This document shows positions 1 through 8,385 of a DNA stretch of 64,000 nt, piece after piece. The notes under the pieces are model-generated. The model had not been told where the DNA came from. It made no database searches and saw nothing but the letters and a program-made list of their open reading frames with translations. The first letter of the stretch is position 1; every line of letters starts with the position of its first letter. Position numbers and translations under genes: made by a program. The stretch is from an uncultured Pseudodesulfovibrio sp. (lineage in GTDB: Bacteria; Desulfobacterota; Desulfovibrionia; Desulfovibrionales; Desulfovibrionaceae): NCBI RefSeq assembly GCF_963677845.1, contig NZ_OY782498.1:196001-260000 (forward strand), given 5' to 3'.

Positions 1-50
1 TTCTTCTCGAAGTATTCAAGGAACCGTTGACGGATTTCGTTGGCTTTCAT
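1..50 (-). CDS. alaS: alanyl-tRNA synthetase, N-terminal fragment (cut by window edge)
   Basis: Reading the minus strand from the ATG at 48-50 gives MKANEIRQRFLEYFEK, which is the typical start of bacterial alanyl-tRNA synthetase (charges tRNA-Ala in the cytoplasm). A GGAG sits about ten bases upstream of the ATG. It lies directly downstream of recA on the same strand, and recA-alaS neighbourhood is common in bacteria. Only 16 codons are inside the window, so the call rests on the N-terminal signature and gene order. Confidence 0.85.
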   Translation of the reverse strand, partial: MKANEIRQRFLEYFEK

Positions 51-82
51 CTCGCAAATTCTCCAAAAAATGATTTCCAGAT

Positions 83-116
83 AAAAACGCCTCGGGACAC
101 GGACCCGAGGCGTTTC
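83..116 (-). terminator. recA terminator
   Basis: Perfect 12-bp inverted repeat (AAACGCCTCGGG / CCCGAGGCGTTT) with a 7-base loop, followed on the minus strand by a T run. It lies between the recA stop and the alaS start, so most recA transcripts probably end here and alaS has its own promoter or depends on readthrough. Confidence 0.85.
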
Positions 117-134
117 ATCCGGGCTAAAAACACT

Positions 135-1181
135 TTATTTGCCGGCGTCTCCGGCTTCTTCGACTTCGTCCCGATATCCGAGATGAGTCATCAGTTTCTC
201 TTCAATGGACTCGGCGATATCAGGGTTATCCTGCAATAACTGACGGACATTTTCTTTGCCCTGTCCGAGTTTTTCGGAACCATAGGCGAACCATGAACCG
301 GATTTTTCGATAATACCGTGCTCTACACCCATGTCGATCAGTTCTCCCATGCGGCTGATGCCTTGGCCGTACAAAACGTCAACCAATGCCTGACGGAAGG
401 GCGGAGCGACCTTGTTCTTGACGACCTTGATACGGGCACGGATGCCGTATGCTTCGTCCTTGTCCTTCAAGGTCTGGATGCGGCGGATGTCGAGACGGCA
501 GGAGGCGTAGAATTTGAGTGCATTACCGCCAGACGTTGTCTCCGGGTTACCGTAGCCGGTCATGCCGATCTTCATGCGAATTTGGTTGATGAAAATAACG
601 ACACAGTTGGACTTGTGGATGGTGCCGGTCAGCTTTCTGAGCGCGTGGGACATGAGTCGAGCCTGACCGCCCACCTGCGTTTCACCCATTTGGCCTTCAA
701 GTTCGGCCTGCGGAATGAGTGCGGCAACGGAGTCGATAACCACGACGTCAATTGCGCTGGAACGTACGAGCAAGTCTGCGATTTCAAGAGCTTGTTCGCC
801 GTAATCTGGCTGGGAAATGAGCAGGTCGTCGGTCTTGACGCCCAGTCGTTTCGCATAGCCGGGGTCCAGAGCATGCTCGGCATCAATGAACGCGGCATTG
901 CCGCCAGCTTTTTGGGCCTGGGCAATGATGTGCAGGGCCAATGTGGTTTTACCCGAGGATTCCGGGCCATAAATTTCTATGACGCGACCGCGTGGTACGC
1001 CACCAATACCCAATGCCATGTCCAAACCGATGGAACCGGTCGGGATAGCGGGTATGGAGTGGGACGCTTCGCCGTCCATACGCATGATCGAGCCTTTGCC
1101 GAACTTGCGTTCAATGGTAGTCAGGGCAGTGCCGAGCGCCTCTTTGCGCAGAACTTCAGGATCAACGGCTTTTCGTGCCAT
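135..1181 (-). CDS. recA: recombinase RecA
   Basis: 348-residue RecA, the usual length. It is the ATP-dependent strand-exchange protein of homologous recombination and the co-protease that triggers LexA/CI-type repressor self-cleavage in the SOS response. Walker [10 protein letters not shown] is at residues 72-80, and the MAW-type segment [10 protein letters not shown] and the loop-2 region ([21 protein letters not shown], too long to give in one run but intact) are present. The acidic C-terminal tail is short. The start is supported by GGAGG upstream of the ATG at 1181. I saw no convincing LexA box in the upstream 200 bases. A CI/LexA-like S24 protein is encoded at 12977 and is a possible RecA client. 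Confidence 0.98.
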   Translation of the reverse strand: MARKAVDPEVLRKEALGTALTTIERKFGKGSIMRMDGEASHSIPAIPTGSIGLDMALGIGGVPRGRVIEIYGPESSGKTTLALHIIAQAQKAGGNAAFIDAEHALDPGYAKRLGVKTDDLLISQPDYGEQALEIADLLVRSSAIDVVVIDSVAALIPQAELEGQMGETQVGGQARLMSHALRKLTGTIHKSNCVVIFINQIRMKIGMTGYGNPETTSGGNALKFYASCRLDIRRIQTLKDKDEAYGIRARIKVVKNKVAPPFRQALVDVLYGQGISRMGELIDMGVEHGIIEKSGSWFAYGSEKLGQGKENVRQLLQDNPDIAESIEEKLMTHLGYRDEVEEAGDAGK

Positions 1182-1427
1182 GTATTCATCCTCCGGGATT
1201 TACAGGCGGCAACAATTGAGCAACATGTTCAAATACCAGATACGCGTGTGGTGGGCAACAATCATATATAAGGTGAAAAAGTTTCATGTTGGCAGGTGTT
1301 TGTCGTTTGATAACAGGTTGATACAAGTGTTATGGCTTTCATGTTGTTGATTGACTCAAAAGGCTGGATGGGCAGTGGTTCGTAAAATTCTTGCCCTTGT
1401 CACCGATCTAACATAGTGGTCGCATCC

Positions 1428-2501
1428 ATGGCGGATATGAATAAACACTACGACGCGCTTGCGCTGTTGTCCGGCGGCTTGGATTCGATTCTGGCTATAC
1501 GGACCGTGATGGACCAGGGATTGACTGTGCTCGGTTTGCACTTTGTCACGCCCTTTTTTGGTAAACCGGAATTGATCCCTTTTTGGAAGGAACATTACGG
1601 TATTGATGCCGTGGAAGTGGATATTCGGCAGAAGTATGTCGATATGATGCTCGACGGTCCTTCTCAAGGGTTTGGCAAGTGGCTTAACCCGTGCATCGAC
1701 TGCAAGATTACCATGCTTTCGCATGCGGTGAAGCTGTTGCCTGAATACGGTGCAAAGTTCCTTATTTCCGGCGAAGTGGTGGGGCAACGGCCCATGAGTC
1801 AGCGGGCCGATGCTTTGAATCTTATCACCAAACGGGCACATGTCCGCGACGTGTTACTTCGGCCTTTGAGTGCGAAGAATTTGAACCCCACCCCCATGGA
1901 AGAATCTGGTTTGGTAGACCGTGAACGTCTTCTTGATTGGTCCGGGCGCGGTCGCAAGCCGCAGTATGCACTGGCCGAGCAGTATGGATTCACCGAGATT
2001 CCGACTCCCGGCGGCGGGTGTTGTTTGACCGAGGCCTCCGGCGCCGGACGGTTCGTCAAGTTGCTCATGCACCGCGAGCGTCCGTCAGCCACTGATTTTT
2101 CCTTGGCCCGTGCCGGTCGTCAGTATTGGGCCGGAACCAATTGGCTGACCTTTGGCCGAACCGCAGAAGATAATCAGCAGATCGAAGCCTGTATCGAACC
2201 TGCCGATTATGTTTTCAAAGTCGTGAATTTCCCCGGACCGCTTGCTGTAGGACGTCCTGTGGCAGGAGATTGGAGCACTGAAGCCGTGCATGATGCGGCC
2301 GCTCTGATGGCTTCCTATTCCGGCAAGGCTCGAAAGCATTTCGAAGCGACAGGTGAGAAAGTCGGTGTGACGGTTAAGCGTGGAAAGTCCAGTGAAGTCG
2401 TCAAGATCGCACCGACTCGTGAGAGCATCCTTGAGTGGGCAGAACCCAAACCCGAAATCGTGAAGGAATGGAAAAAGACTCAGGCTGATTCCGAAGCCTA
2501 G
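1428..2501 (+). CDS. PP-loop tRNA thiolase-like protein with C-terminal NFACT-R-like domain
   Basis: About 357 residues. The N-terminal half is a PP-loop ATP pyrophosphatase: SGGLDS near residue 15, followed by NPCIDCK (a Cys-x2-Cys pair as in tRNA thiolases) and GEVVGQRPMSQ, resembling ThiI/MnmA-type enzymes that adenylate a tRNA uridine and replace its oxygen with sulfur. The C-terminal third (GRTAEDNQQIEA, then FKVVNFPGPLAVGR) resembles the RNA-binding NFACT-R/DUF814 fold; that assignment is from pattern memory and less certain. GTG at 1416, ATG at 1428 and ATG at 1437 are all possible starts; none has a clear Shine-Dalgarno, and I chose 1428. The specific modified nucleotide cannot be told from sequence. 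The gene is divergent from recA. Confidence 0.75.
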   Translation: MADMNKHYDALALLSGGLDSILAIRTVMDQGLTVLGLHFVTPFFGKPELIPFWKEHYGIDAVEVDIRQKYVDMMLDGPSQGFGKWLNPCIDCKITMLSHAVKLLPEYGAKFLISGEVVGQRPMSQRADALNLITKRAHVRDVLLRPLSAKNLNPTPMEESGLVDRERLLDWSGRGRKPQYALAEQYGFTEIPTPGGGCCLTEASGAGRFVKLLMHRERPSATDFSLARAGRQYWAGTNWLTFGRTAEDNQQIEACIEPADYVFKVVNFPGPLAVGRPVAGDWSTEAVHDAAALMASYSGKARKHFEATGEKVGVTVKRGKSSEVVKIAPTRESILEWAEPKPEIVKEWKKTQADSEA

Positions 2502-2537
2502 CTTGCCCCATTCATTCGCATAGCATACACATATTTA

Positions 2538-3467
2538 ATGACCATAGACATCATCACTTTTTGCGCTGCCGCAGTTCTGCTTTGGTTTGGCGCTAACTGG
2601 ATCGTGACCTCGGCTGCCCTTATCGCCCGAAAATACAACGTGTCCGAACTGGTTATCGGCCTGACTATTGTAGCACTCGGGACTTCGGCGCCGGAATTTC
2701 TTGTGACCATGAATGCCGCGTTCCGTGGGCACAACGATATTTCCCTGTCCAATGTGGTGGGGTCCAACATATTCAATCTCGGATTTATCCTTGGCCTTAT
2801 GGCCGTGATAAAGCCCCTGGTGTCTAACAGAACAATCGTCTATCGCGACGGCCTGCTGCTGTTTCTGACTACTGCCGGTATCCTTGCGGTGTCCTTTGTG
2901 GGTGAGCTTGGACGTTGGTTTGGTGCCGGGTTGATGGCTTTGCTTGTCAGCTACCTTGTTTATCTGGGCATGAAGCGCGAGTCGCCGGGTGAAGATGAGT
3001 TGGAAGAGCTCAAGGACCGGTCCGTGAAATGGCTGGATTATGTGCTGCTTATCGGTGGATTCGCAGCCATTGCCATGGGCGGTCATCTTATGGTGTCTGC
3101 GGCCACATCCATTGCCACATCGCTCGGAGTATCGTCGTGGGTTATCGGGGTGACTATCGTCGCCGCCGGAACCAGCCTGCCAGAACTCGTCACTTGTCTG
3201 GCCGCTTCGGTCAAAGGCAAGAATGAGATGCTGCTTGGTAATCTTATTGGGTCCGACTTTTTTAATTTTGCCGGAGTGCTTGGCCTGACCTGCCTACTTA
3301 AGCCGCTGCCTGTTTCACCAGAAGCCTCCAGTGGCCTTATCGTGCTGGTGGGCATGGTCGGATTGGTCCTAATCCTGTTGCGCACCGGCTGGCGGGTTTC
3401 CCGTTGGGAAGGTGCACTTCTGATTGCCATCAATCTCGTTCGTTGGGCACGTGACTTCATGGCGTAG
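2538..3467 (+). CDS. CaCA-family sodium/calcium antiporter (YrbG-like)
   Basis: 309-residue polytopic inner-membrane protein with about ten hydrophobic segments. It carries the two diagnostic alpha repeats of the CaCA superfamily in inverted topology: GTSAPEFLVTMNA near residue 48 and GTSLPELVTCLAAS near residue 220, whose acidic residues bind the cation. Expected role: exchange of Na+ (or H+) for Ca2+ across the inner membrane. It starts 36 bases after the PP-loop gene. The last 88 coding bases and 27 following bases are duplicated in tandem just downstream (see 3380-3609), which leaves the gene itself intact. Confidence 0.9.
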   Translation: MTIDIITFCAAAVLLWFGANWIVTSAALIARKYNVSELVIGLTIVALGTSAPEFLVTMNAAFRGHNDISLSNVVGSNIFNLGFILGLMAVIKPLVSNRTIVYRDGLLLFLTTAGILAVSFVGELGRWFGAGLMALLVSYLVYLGMKRESPGEDELEELKDRSVKWLDYVLLIGGFAAIAMGGHLMVSAATSIATSLGVSSWVIGVTIVAAGTSLPELVTCLAASVKGKNEMLLGNLIGSDFFNFAGVLGLTCLLKPLPVSPEASSGLIVLVGMVGLVLILLRTGWRVSRWEGALLIAINLVRWARDFMA

Positions 3468-3609
3468 GGCTTTGTTACTCGGCTTGCGATAGCGGCGCAC
3501 CGGCTGGCGGGTTTCCCGTTGGGAAGGTGCACTTCTGATTGCCATCAATCTCGCTCGTTGGGCACGTGACTTCATGGCGTAGGGCTTTGTTACTCGGCTT
3601 GCGATAGCG
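3380..3609 (+). repeat. 115-bp tandem duplication of the antiporter gene 3' end
   Basis: Bases 3380-3494 and 3495-3609 are direct tandem copies with one clear difference (CTCGTTCGT against CTCGCTCGT). The first copy contains the last 88 bases of the CaCA gene, including its stop, plus 27 bases of intergenic DNA; the second copy is an untranslated gene remnant. A further partial match (GCGCA) begins at 3610, where the next repeat family starts, so the duplication probably arose by slippage or unequal recombination between short GCGATAGCGGCGCA motifs. Confidence 0.95.
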
Positions 3610-4035
3610 GCGCATCTGCGCAGTTGGAAGCGTTGTGGCTGTCCTCGCCGTACTGGGGTACGGCTGTGGTAACCACGAACCCTTCCGCCTACGCATCTAC
3701 ACCACTCTCCCAAGCCTCACAGTGTCGGGGGAGAGTGCTTCGAGTGAGGAATCGGCTTGCGATAGCGGGCCATCTGCACATTTTTCGGGCTTTGTTTAAT
3801 CCTCACCGTAGCTAGGCTACGCCTCCGGTTAAACTGCGCCCGAGAAAATGCGCATCTGACCCACTCTCCCAAGCCTCACGGCATCGGGGATACCTTTTTA
3901 AAATTTGCGATAACGGCCATTTGCGCAGTTGGAAGCGTTATGGCTGTCCTCGCCGTACTGGGGGCTGTGGTAACCACGAATCCTTCCACCTCGCATCTAC
4001 ACCACTCTCCCAAGCCTCATGGCGTCAGGGGGGGC
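3600..4035 (+). repeat. hairpin-forming intergenic repeat cluster (three units)
   Basis: Three related units at about 3600-3735, 3752-3888 and 3905-4035. Each begins with a GCGATA(A/G)CGG-like motif and ends with the shared string CACTCTCCCAAGCCTCA. Units 1 and 3 share long near-identical interiors (TTGGAAGCGTT.TGGCTGTC) that fold back on themselves (GGAAGCGTTGTGG pairs with CCACGAACCCTTCC). Unit 2 has a different interior, also self-complementary (ATTTTTCGGGC with GCCCGAGAAAAT, and a GTAGCTAGGCTAC palindrome). No coding potential stands out. It resembles REP/BIME-type palindromic units, but I do not recognise the family. Confidence 0.8.
3705..3739 (+). terminator. hairpin CACTCTCCC...GGGAGAGTG in repeat unit 1
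   Basis: Nine-base perfect stem within the first repeat unit with a loop of about 17 bases. There is no T run after it, so it may stabilise a 3' end or be only a repeat feature rather than a Rho-independent terminator. Confidence 0.4.
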
Positions 4036-4076
4036 GAGAGAAGTAAAGACGTTTTTAGTTTGATGATACATTTATT

Positions 4077-4102
4077 GACCACCTTTGGGTGGTCTTTTTT
4101 TT
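4077..4102 (+). terminator. Rho-independent terminator
   Basis: GACCACC-TTT-GGGTGGTC followed by eight T. It closes the repeat-rich region downstream of the CaCA gene and precedes the alkaline phosphatase promoter region. Confidence 0.9.
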
Positions 4103-4143
4103 GTGGTTTTAAAGAATGATAATCAAGGTTGTTCCATGGTTAT

Positions 4144-4161
4144 TTGTCACAGATTTGCCAT
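4144..4161 (+). promoter_or_regulatory. possible Pho box upstream of alkaline phosphatase
   Basis: TTGTCAC-AGAT-TTGCCAT has the 7-4-7 direct-repeat geometry of a PhoB site (consensus CTGTCAT in each arm), with five of seven matches in each arm. It lies about 100 bases upstream of an alkaline phosphatase, the classical Pho-regulon gene. The match is imperfect, so this is a lead rather than a firm call. Confidence 0.35.
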
Positions 4162-4262
4162 TCCTCGGTGACAAGGTCTCCTCAATGCAACACGGATTCG
4201 TAACCTTTTGAGGGTAGGTATGGATCGAACATAAAAACACCGCGTCCTGAGGAGGTCGAACA

Positions 4263-5753
4263 ATGATTATTTTGGGAAAAAGTTTTGCAAAATGTGCACT
4301 GGTGCTCATTTTGGCCGTCACATTCATGGTTGGTGGGCAGGTCAAGTCTGCTGACGCAAAAGCAAAAACCGCCAAATATATATTCCTTTTTGTCGGTGAC
4401 GGCATGGGGTTGCCCCAACGTGCCGCGACTGCCGCTTATACCGGCAAAAAATTGGCTATCGATGCCATGCCTGCACAGGGGATTACCACTACTTTCGCTG
4501 CCAATCGGTTCATCACCGGTTCCGCAGCCTCGGCCACGTCTTTGGCTTCAGGTATCAAGACCAACATCAACTATATTGGTGTGGACCCGAATTTCAAGCC
4601 GGTTAAGACCATTGCTGAAATGGCCAAGGAACAGGGCAAGAGGGTCGGCATCGTTTCTTCCGTGTCTATCGATCACGCTACCCCGGCCGCTTTCTATGCT
4701 CACGTCAAGACCCGTAAAATGTACCATGAAATCGATGTGGCCCTTGCCAAGTCCGGCTTCGATTTCTTTGCCGGTGGTGGTTTGAAAGACCCCGCAGGCA
4801 AGAAATCCAAGGCTCCGCAGGGGGATGCCCTCAAGATTGCCAAAGACAATGGGTACACTATCATCAATAACAAGAAAGACTTTATGGCCATTAAGCCCGG
4901 TGACGGTAAAATTCTGGCTTGGAACGAATGGCTGCAGGACGGCAAGGCGCTTCCGTATGTCATGGATATGACCGAGAAGGATATTACCCTGCCTGAGTTT
5001 ACGTCCAAGGCCATTGAAATGCTCGACAATGACAAGGGCTTTTTTCTGATGGTTGAAGGCGGGAAAATCGACTGGGCATGTCATGCAAACGACGCCACCG
5101 CATCCATCTTGAACACCATCTCCTTTGATGAATCCGTACAAAAGGCACTGGCTTTCTATAAAAAACACCCGAAAGACACCTTGATTGTTGTGACCGGTGA
5201 TCATGAGTGCGGCGGGCTGACCCTTGGCTTTGCCGGAACCAAGTACGGTTCCCATTTTGAAATTCTGGGTCAGCAGAAAGTCTCCTTCCAGAAATTCACA
5301 GACGAAATCTTTGCTGATTTCAAAAAGAAGGGTGGCAATTTCGAAGCCATGAAGCCTGTTATCACCAAAAACTTTGGTTTGAAGTTCTCCGGCGATCCCA
5401 AGAAGGACGCTTTGGCTTTGGCAGATTTTCAGATTGCCGAGATCAAGACCGCTTTTGATCGTTCAATGGCAGGCAAGGAAAAGGCCAGTGGTTCGGAATA
5501 TATTATGTACGGCGAATATGAGCCTATTGCAGTGGCTATTACCCATGTGCTCAACCAGAAAGCTGGCCTTGGCTGGACTTCCTACAAGCATACAGGTGTG
5601 CCGGTTTCCACCTCCGCCATCGGTGTTGGTTCTGCCTCCTTTAACGGAAGCTATGACAACGTTGATATCGCCACTAAGATCATGTCTCTTATGGGCCTGA
5701 AGGCCAAGCCGCAGTATGTAAACTCCGGCAAGATGCAGATGGCTGCCAACTAG
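4263..5753 (+). CDS. exported alkaline phosphatase (PhoA-like)
   Basis: 496 residues with an N-terminal signal peptide (hydrophobic run about residues 10-24, likely cut near residue 32). It hydrolyses phosphomonoesters in the periplasm to supply phosphate. Alkaline phosphatase motifs are present in order: metal-binding VGDGMG (Asp46), nucleophile region TGSAAS (Ser87), VEGGKIDWACH and TGDHECGG with zinc-ligand Asp/His. The family's usual length is 450-550. Start supported by GAGGAGG shortly before the ATG. A possible Pho box lies upstream and a strong terminator follows the stop, so it is probably monocistronic. Confidence 0.92.
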   Translation: MIILGKSFAKCALVLILAVTFMVGGQVKSADAKAKTAKYIFLFVGDGMGLPQRAATAAYTGKKLAIDAMPAQGITTTFAANRFITGSAASATSLASGIKTNINYIGVDPNFKPVKTIAEMAKEQGKRVGIVSSVSIDHATPAAFYAHVKTRKMYHEIDVALAKSGFDFFAGGGLKDPAGKKSKAPQGDALKIAKDNGYTIINNKKDFMAIKPGDGKILAWNEWLQDGKALPYVMDMTEKDITLPEFTSKAIEMLDNDKGFFLMVEGGKIDWACHANDATASILNTISFDESVQKALAFYKKHPKDTLIVVTGDHECGGLTLGFAGTKYGSHFEILGQQKVSFQKFTDEIFADFKKKGGNFEAMKPVITKNFGLKFSGDPKKDALALADFQIAEIKTAFDRSMAGKEKASGSEYIMYGEYEPIAVAITHVLNQKAGLGWTSYKHTGVPVSTSAIGVGSASFNGSYDNVDIATKIMSLMGLKAKPQYVNSGKMQMAAN

Positions 5754-5771
5754 ATCGAACAACCGACATTC

Positions 5772-5809
5772 ACGGGCGGGTCGACGAGTTCGATCCGCCC
5801 GTTTCTTTC
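5772..5809 (+). terminator. terminator after alkaline phosphatase
   Basis: Inverted repeat ACGGGCGG(GTCGA)...(TCGAT)CCGCCCGT followed by TTTCTTT, directly between the phosphatase stop and the start of the YibE/F gene. Confidence 0.85.
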
Positions 5810-5818
5810 AAGGACATC

Positions 5819-6967
5819 ATGTATTCTCCCATCAAAAAATCTCGTGATTGGTTACTTATTATCATTTTTACCATCCTTGCCACGGCCTTGTATTTTGTCC
5901 CGACGGGTTTCGAGAAAAACAAGGACGATGACGCTGTTCGATGTACCGCCGAAGTCATAGCCGTTGACAACGAGAACATTCAGGAACTCGGCATGATTCT
6001 TACAGGTGAGCAGAGTGTTAGTCTGCGTATGCTTGATGGCCCGTATTCGGGACAGGAGTTTGACGGGTTGAATCAGCTTCTTGGTCAGATGGATCGGGAT
6101 AAAGAGTTCCGGGTCGGTGACACTGCCTATGTCGTTCTGACCATTGGCGAGGACGGCGAAGTCATCTTTGTCAATCCGCAAGCACATTATCGATTGGGTC
6201 TGGAACTGCTCCTGCTTGGCTTGTTTGCCGGATTATTGATACTTTTTGGTGGAATGACAGGCCTGAAAGCACTGCTTTCATTTATCTTTACCGGCATGAC
6301 CATCTGGAAAGTTCTCGTGCCGCTTTTGCTCAAGGGAACTGATCCAGTTTGGCTCGCTCTGTGCGTAGTAGCCCTGCTCAGTGGCGTGATCATTTTTATG
6401 GTAGCGGGTATCAATCGTACAGGATTGACCGCGTTTATCGGGACGCTTCTTGGTGTGGTCTCCAGTTGTGTGTTGGCTGCCTATTTTACGAGTAAACTTC
6501 ATGTGCACGGGGCCGTGATGCCCTTTGCCGAAACCCTACTCTATGCAGGGTATGGTCATTTGGACCTGACACGAATTTTTATGGCCGGGGTGTTTTTGGC
6601 ATCAAGTGGTGCGGTCATGGACCTTGCTATGGATGTGGCCGCCTCCATGGGGGAGGTCGTATCCAAGAAGCCGGGGATTTCTCGGGCGGAGGCTGTCTGG
6701 TCTGGTATCCGCGTGGGACGGGCTGTTGTCGGCACTATGACCACCACGTTGTTGCTTGCCTATTCCGGTGGATATGTGACTTTGCTCATGGCTTTTATGG
6801 CCCAAGGCATCCCGTTGGGGTCCACGTTTAATTTTATTTATGTAGCGGCAGAAGTGCTCAAGACCTTGGTGGGTAGCTTCGGATTGGTTACGGTAGCTCC
6901 GTTCACGGCTGTCGTGGGCGGTATGCTTTTAGTGGGTAAAGGAGATCGAGGTGGATTGAACCATTGA
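5819..6967 (+). CDS. YibE/F family membrane protein
   Basis: 382 residues. One N-terminal membrane anchor (about residues 12-30), then an extracytoplasmic OB-like region to about residue 120, then about seven hydrophobic segments. The YibE/F signature stretch is GHLDLTRIFMAGVFLASSGA followed by VMDLAMDVAASM. Biochemical function of the family is unknown; some members are implicated in ion or solute export. The ATG lies only 17 bases after the preceding terminator stem, so its promoter must overlap or precede the phosphatase end, or it depends on readthrough. Confidence 0.85.
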   Translation: MYSPIKKSRDWLLIIIFTILATALYFVPTGFEKNKDDDAVRCTAEVIAVDNENIQELGMILTGEQSVSLRMLDGPYSGQEFDGLNQLLGQMDRDKEFRVGDTAYVVLTIGEDGEVIFVNPQAHYRLGLELLLLGLFAGLLILFGGMTGLKALLSFIFTGMTIWKVLVPLLLKGTDPVWLALCVVALLSGVIIFMVAGINRTGLTAFIGTLLGVVSSCVLAAYFTSKLHVHGAVMPFAETLLYAGYGHLDLTRIFMAGVFLASSGAVMDLAMDVAASMGEVVSKKPGISRAEAVWSGIRVGRAVVGTMTTTLLLAYSGGYVTLLMAFMAQGIPLGSTFNFIYVAAEVLKTLVGSFGLVTVAPFTAVVGGMLLVGKGDRGGLNH

Positions 6968-7024
6968 CGAATGCGTTTGTATAGGCGACACCATGGGTGA
7001 ATATTAATCGCGCAAGGAGTCTCA

Positions 7025-7456
7025 ATGCTTTCAGTTCTCGGTAATATCATCTGGTGGGTCATCGGTGGCCTTTTCATGGCTTTGGGCTGGTTTCTGGCCG
7101 GATGTCTGATGGCCATTTCCATTATCGGACTGCCTTGGGCGCGGTCTGCTTTTGTTATCGCCAAATTTGCTTTGATCCCCTTTGGACGGACGCTTATTCG
7201 GCGCGATATCGTGACCGGTGAAAAGGATGTAGGCACCTCGGATTGGGGAATGCTCGGCAATATTATCTGGTTCATTTTTGCTGGTTGGTGGCTGTGCATC
7301 GGTCATATCATGGCCTCGCTTGGTTGTTTCATCACCATTATCGGTATCCCGTGGGGATGGCAGCACCTTAAGCTGGCCGGGGCTACGTTGGCTCCCATTG
7401 GTATGACATCCGTGACTGTGGAAGATGCGGAACGGTTGTACGGCGTCAGAAAGTAA
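7025..7456 (+). CDS. YccF domain protein (small inner-membrane protein)
   Basis: 143 residues with two tandem copies of the YccF domain, each starting GNIIW and containing a GLPW or GIPW motif (about residues 5-55 and 76-125). Four hydrophobic segments are predicted. Role unknown. Start supported by AAGGAG seven bases before the ATG. It lies in a run of same-strand membrane-protein genes (YibE/F, YccF, BI-1) with short gaps. Confidence 0.9.
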   Translation: MLSVLGNIIWWVIGGLFMALGWFLAGCLMAISIIGLPWARSAFVIAKFALIPFGRTLIRRDIVTGEKDVGTSDWGMLGNIIWFIFAGWWLCIGHIMASLGCFITIIGIPWGWQHLKLAGATLAPIGMTSVTVEDAERLYGVRK

Positions 7457-7483
7457 TCAAAAACGTTTGTGCAAAGTGGTGCA

Positions 7484-7545
7484 CCCCTCTTGCCAGAGGG
7501 GAAAAACCTGCTTACATATGCACCAGTCGCCGGGATGATCCCGGC
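7484..7545 (+). other. two intergenic palindromes
   Basis: CCCCTCT-TGCC-AGAGGGG at 7484-7501 and the nearly unlooped GCCGGGATGATCCCGGC at 7529-7545. Neither is followed by T residues. They sit in the 5' leader of the BI-1 gene and could be operator or mRNA-structure elements. Confidence 0.4.
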
Positions 7546-7576
7546 TATTATCTGATATCAATTCGGAGGAATTTCA

Positions 7577-8308
7577 ATGGCTCAATATCCCAGCATGCAA
7601 CAGACCGGCTCCCGTGCCGAAGTTGTTAATGCCTTTATGCGTGGTGTCTACGGCTGGATGAGCGCAGGTCTTGGCCTGACCGCTTTGGTCGCCTTTGCCG
7701 TTACTCAGTCTCAGACTCTTATGCAGATGTTTTTTGTTGTTGACCCGGCCACCGGTGCCGTTGGCATGTCGACTTTAGTTTTTATCCTGCTTTTTGCTGA
7801 ACTGGGCATTGTCTTTTATCTGGGCGCAAAAATCAGGACCATGGCTCCGGCTACAGCTACTGCTCTGTTTATGCTTTACTCCGGCCTGAATGGGTTGACC
7901 CTGACTCCGATTTTGCTGGCGTACACCGCTGAATCCGTGGCTTCCACTTTTGTCATTACTGCTGGTATGTTCGGTACCATGTCCATCTATGGACTTGTGA
8001 CCAAAAAGGACCTGACCAGTTGGGGTAGCCTGTTGTTCATGGGGTTGATCGGAATCGTTATCGCCATGATTGTGAATATGTTCCTGCAGAGTTCCGCCAT
8101 GGCTTTTGCCATTTCGGTCATTGGTGTGATCATCTTCCTTGGCTTGACCGCTTACGATACGCAGAAGCTTAAGACCATGGGTGAGACTGTCCCGATGACT
8201 GATTCCGCAGCTATCCGGCGTGGCACTATTCTTGGTGCTTTGACCCTGTATCTGGACTTCATCAACCTGTTCCTGATGTTGCTCAGACTTCTGGGGAACC
8301 GCGAGTAA
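7577..8308 (+). CDS. Bax inhibitor-1 / YccA family membrane protein
   Basis: 243 residues with seven hydrophobic segments and the BI-1/UPF0005 pattern: Asp-rich C-terminal segment (GLTAYDTQKLKTMG) and a final helix ending LLRLLGNRE. Bacterial members (YccA, YbhL, YetJ) are inner-membrane proteins; YetJ is a pH-sensitive calcium channel and YccA interacts with FtsH. Start is preceded by CGGAGGA. A terminator follows immediately. Confidence 0.93.
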   Translation: MAQYPSMQQTGSRAEVVNAFMRGVYGWMSAGLGLTALVAFAVTQSQTLMQMFFVVDPATGAVGMSTLVFILLFAELGIVFYLGAKIRTMAPATATALFMLYSGLNGLTLTPILLAYTAESVASTFVITAGMFGTMSIYGLVTKKDLTSWGSLLFMGLIGIVIAMIVNMFLQSSAMAFAISVIGVIIFLGLTAYDTQKLKTMGETVPMTDSAAIRRGTILGALTLYLDFINLFLMLLRLLGNRE

Positions 8309-8336
8309 TTTCATACAGTCTTCTTGAAAAATAAAT

Positions 8337-8373
8337 AAGGCCGCATCCGTTTAATCGGGGGCGGCCTTTTCTT
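8337..8373 (+). terminator. terminator between BI-1 gene and convergent binding-protein gene
   Basis: AAGGCCGC...GCGGCCTT with an inner ATCCG/CGGGG extension and following TTTTC; lies between converging genes and may serve both strands. Confidence 0.8.
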
Positions 8374-8385
8374 ATTGTCGTATGG

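Noticed and set aside
318..1271. Plus-strand ORF opposite recA
   Set aside because: Shadow reading frame of the recA gene with no ribosome site.
3600..4035. CRISPR array
   Set aside because: Repeats are long, imperfect and self-complementary, with no regularly spaced short direct repeats or cas genes.
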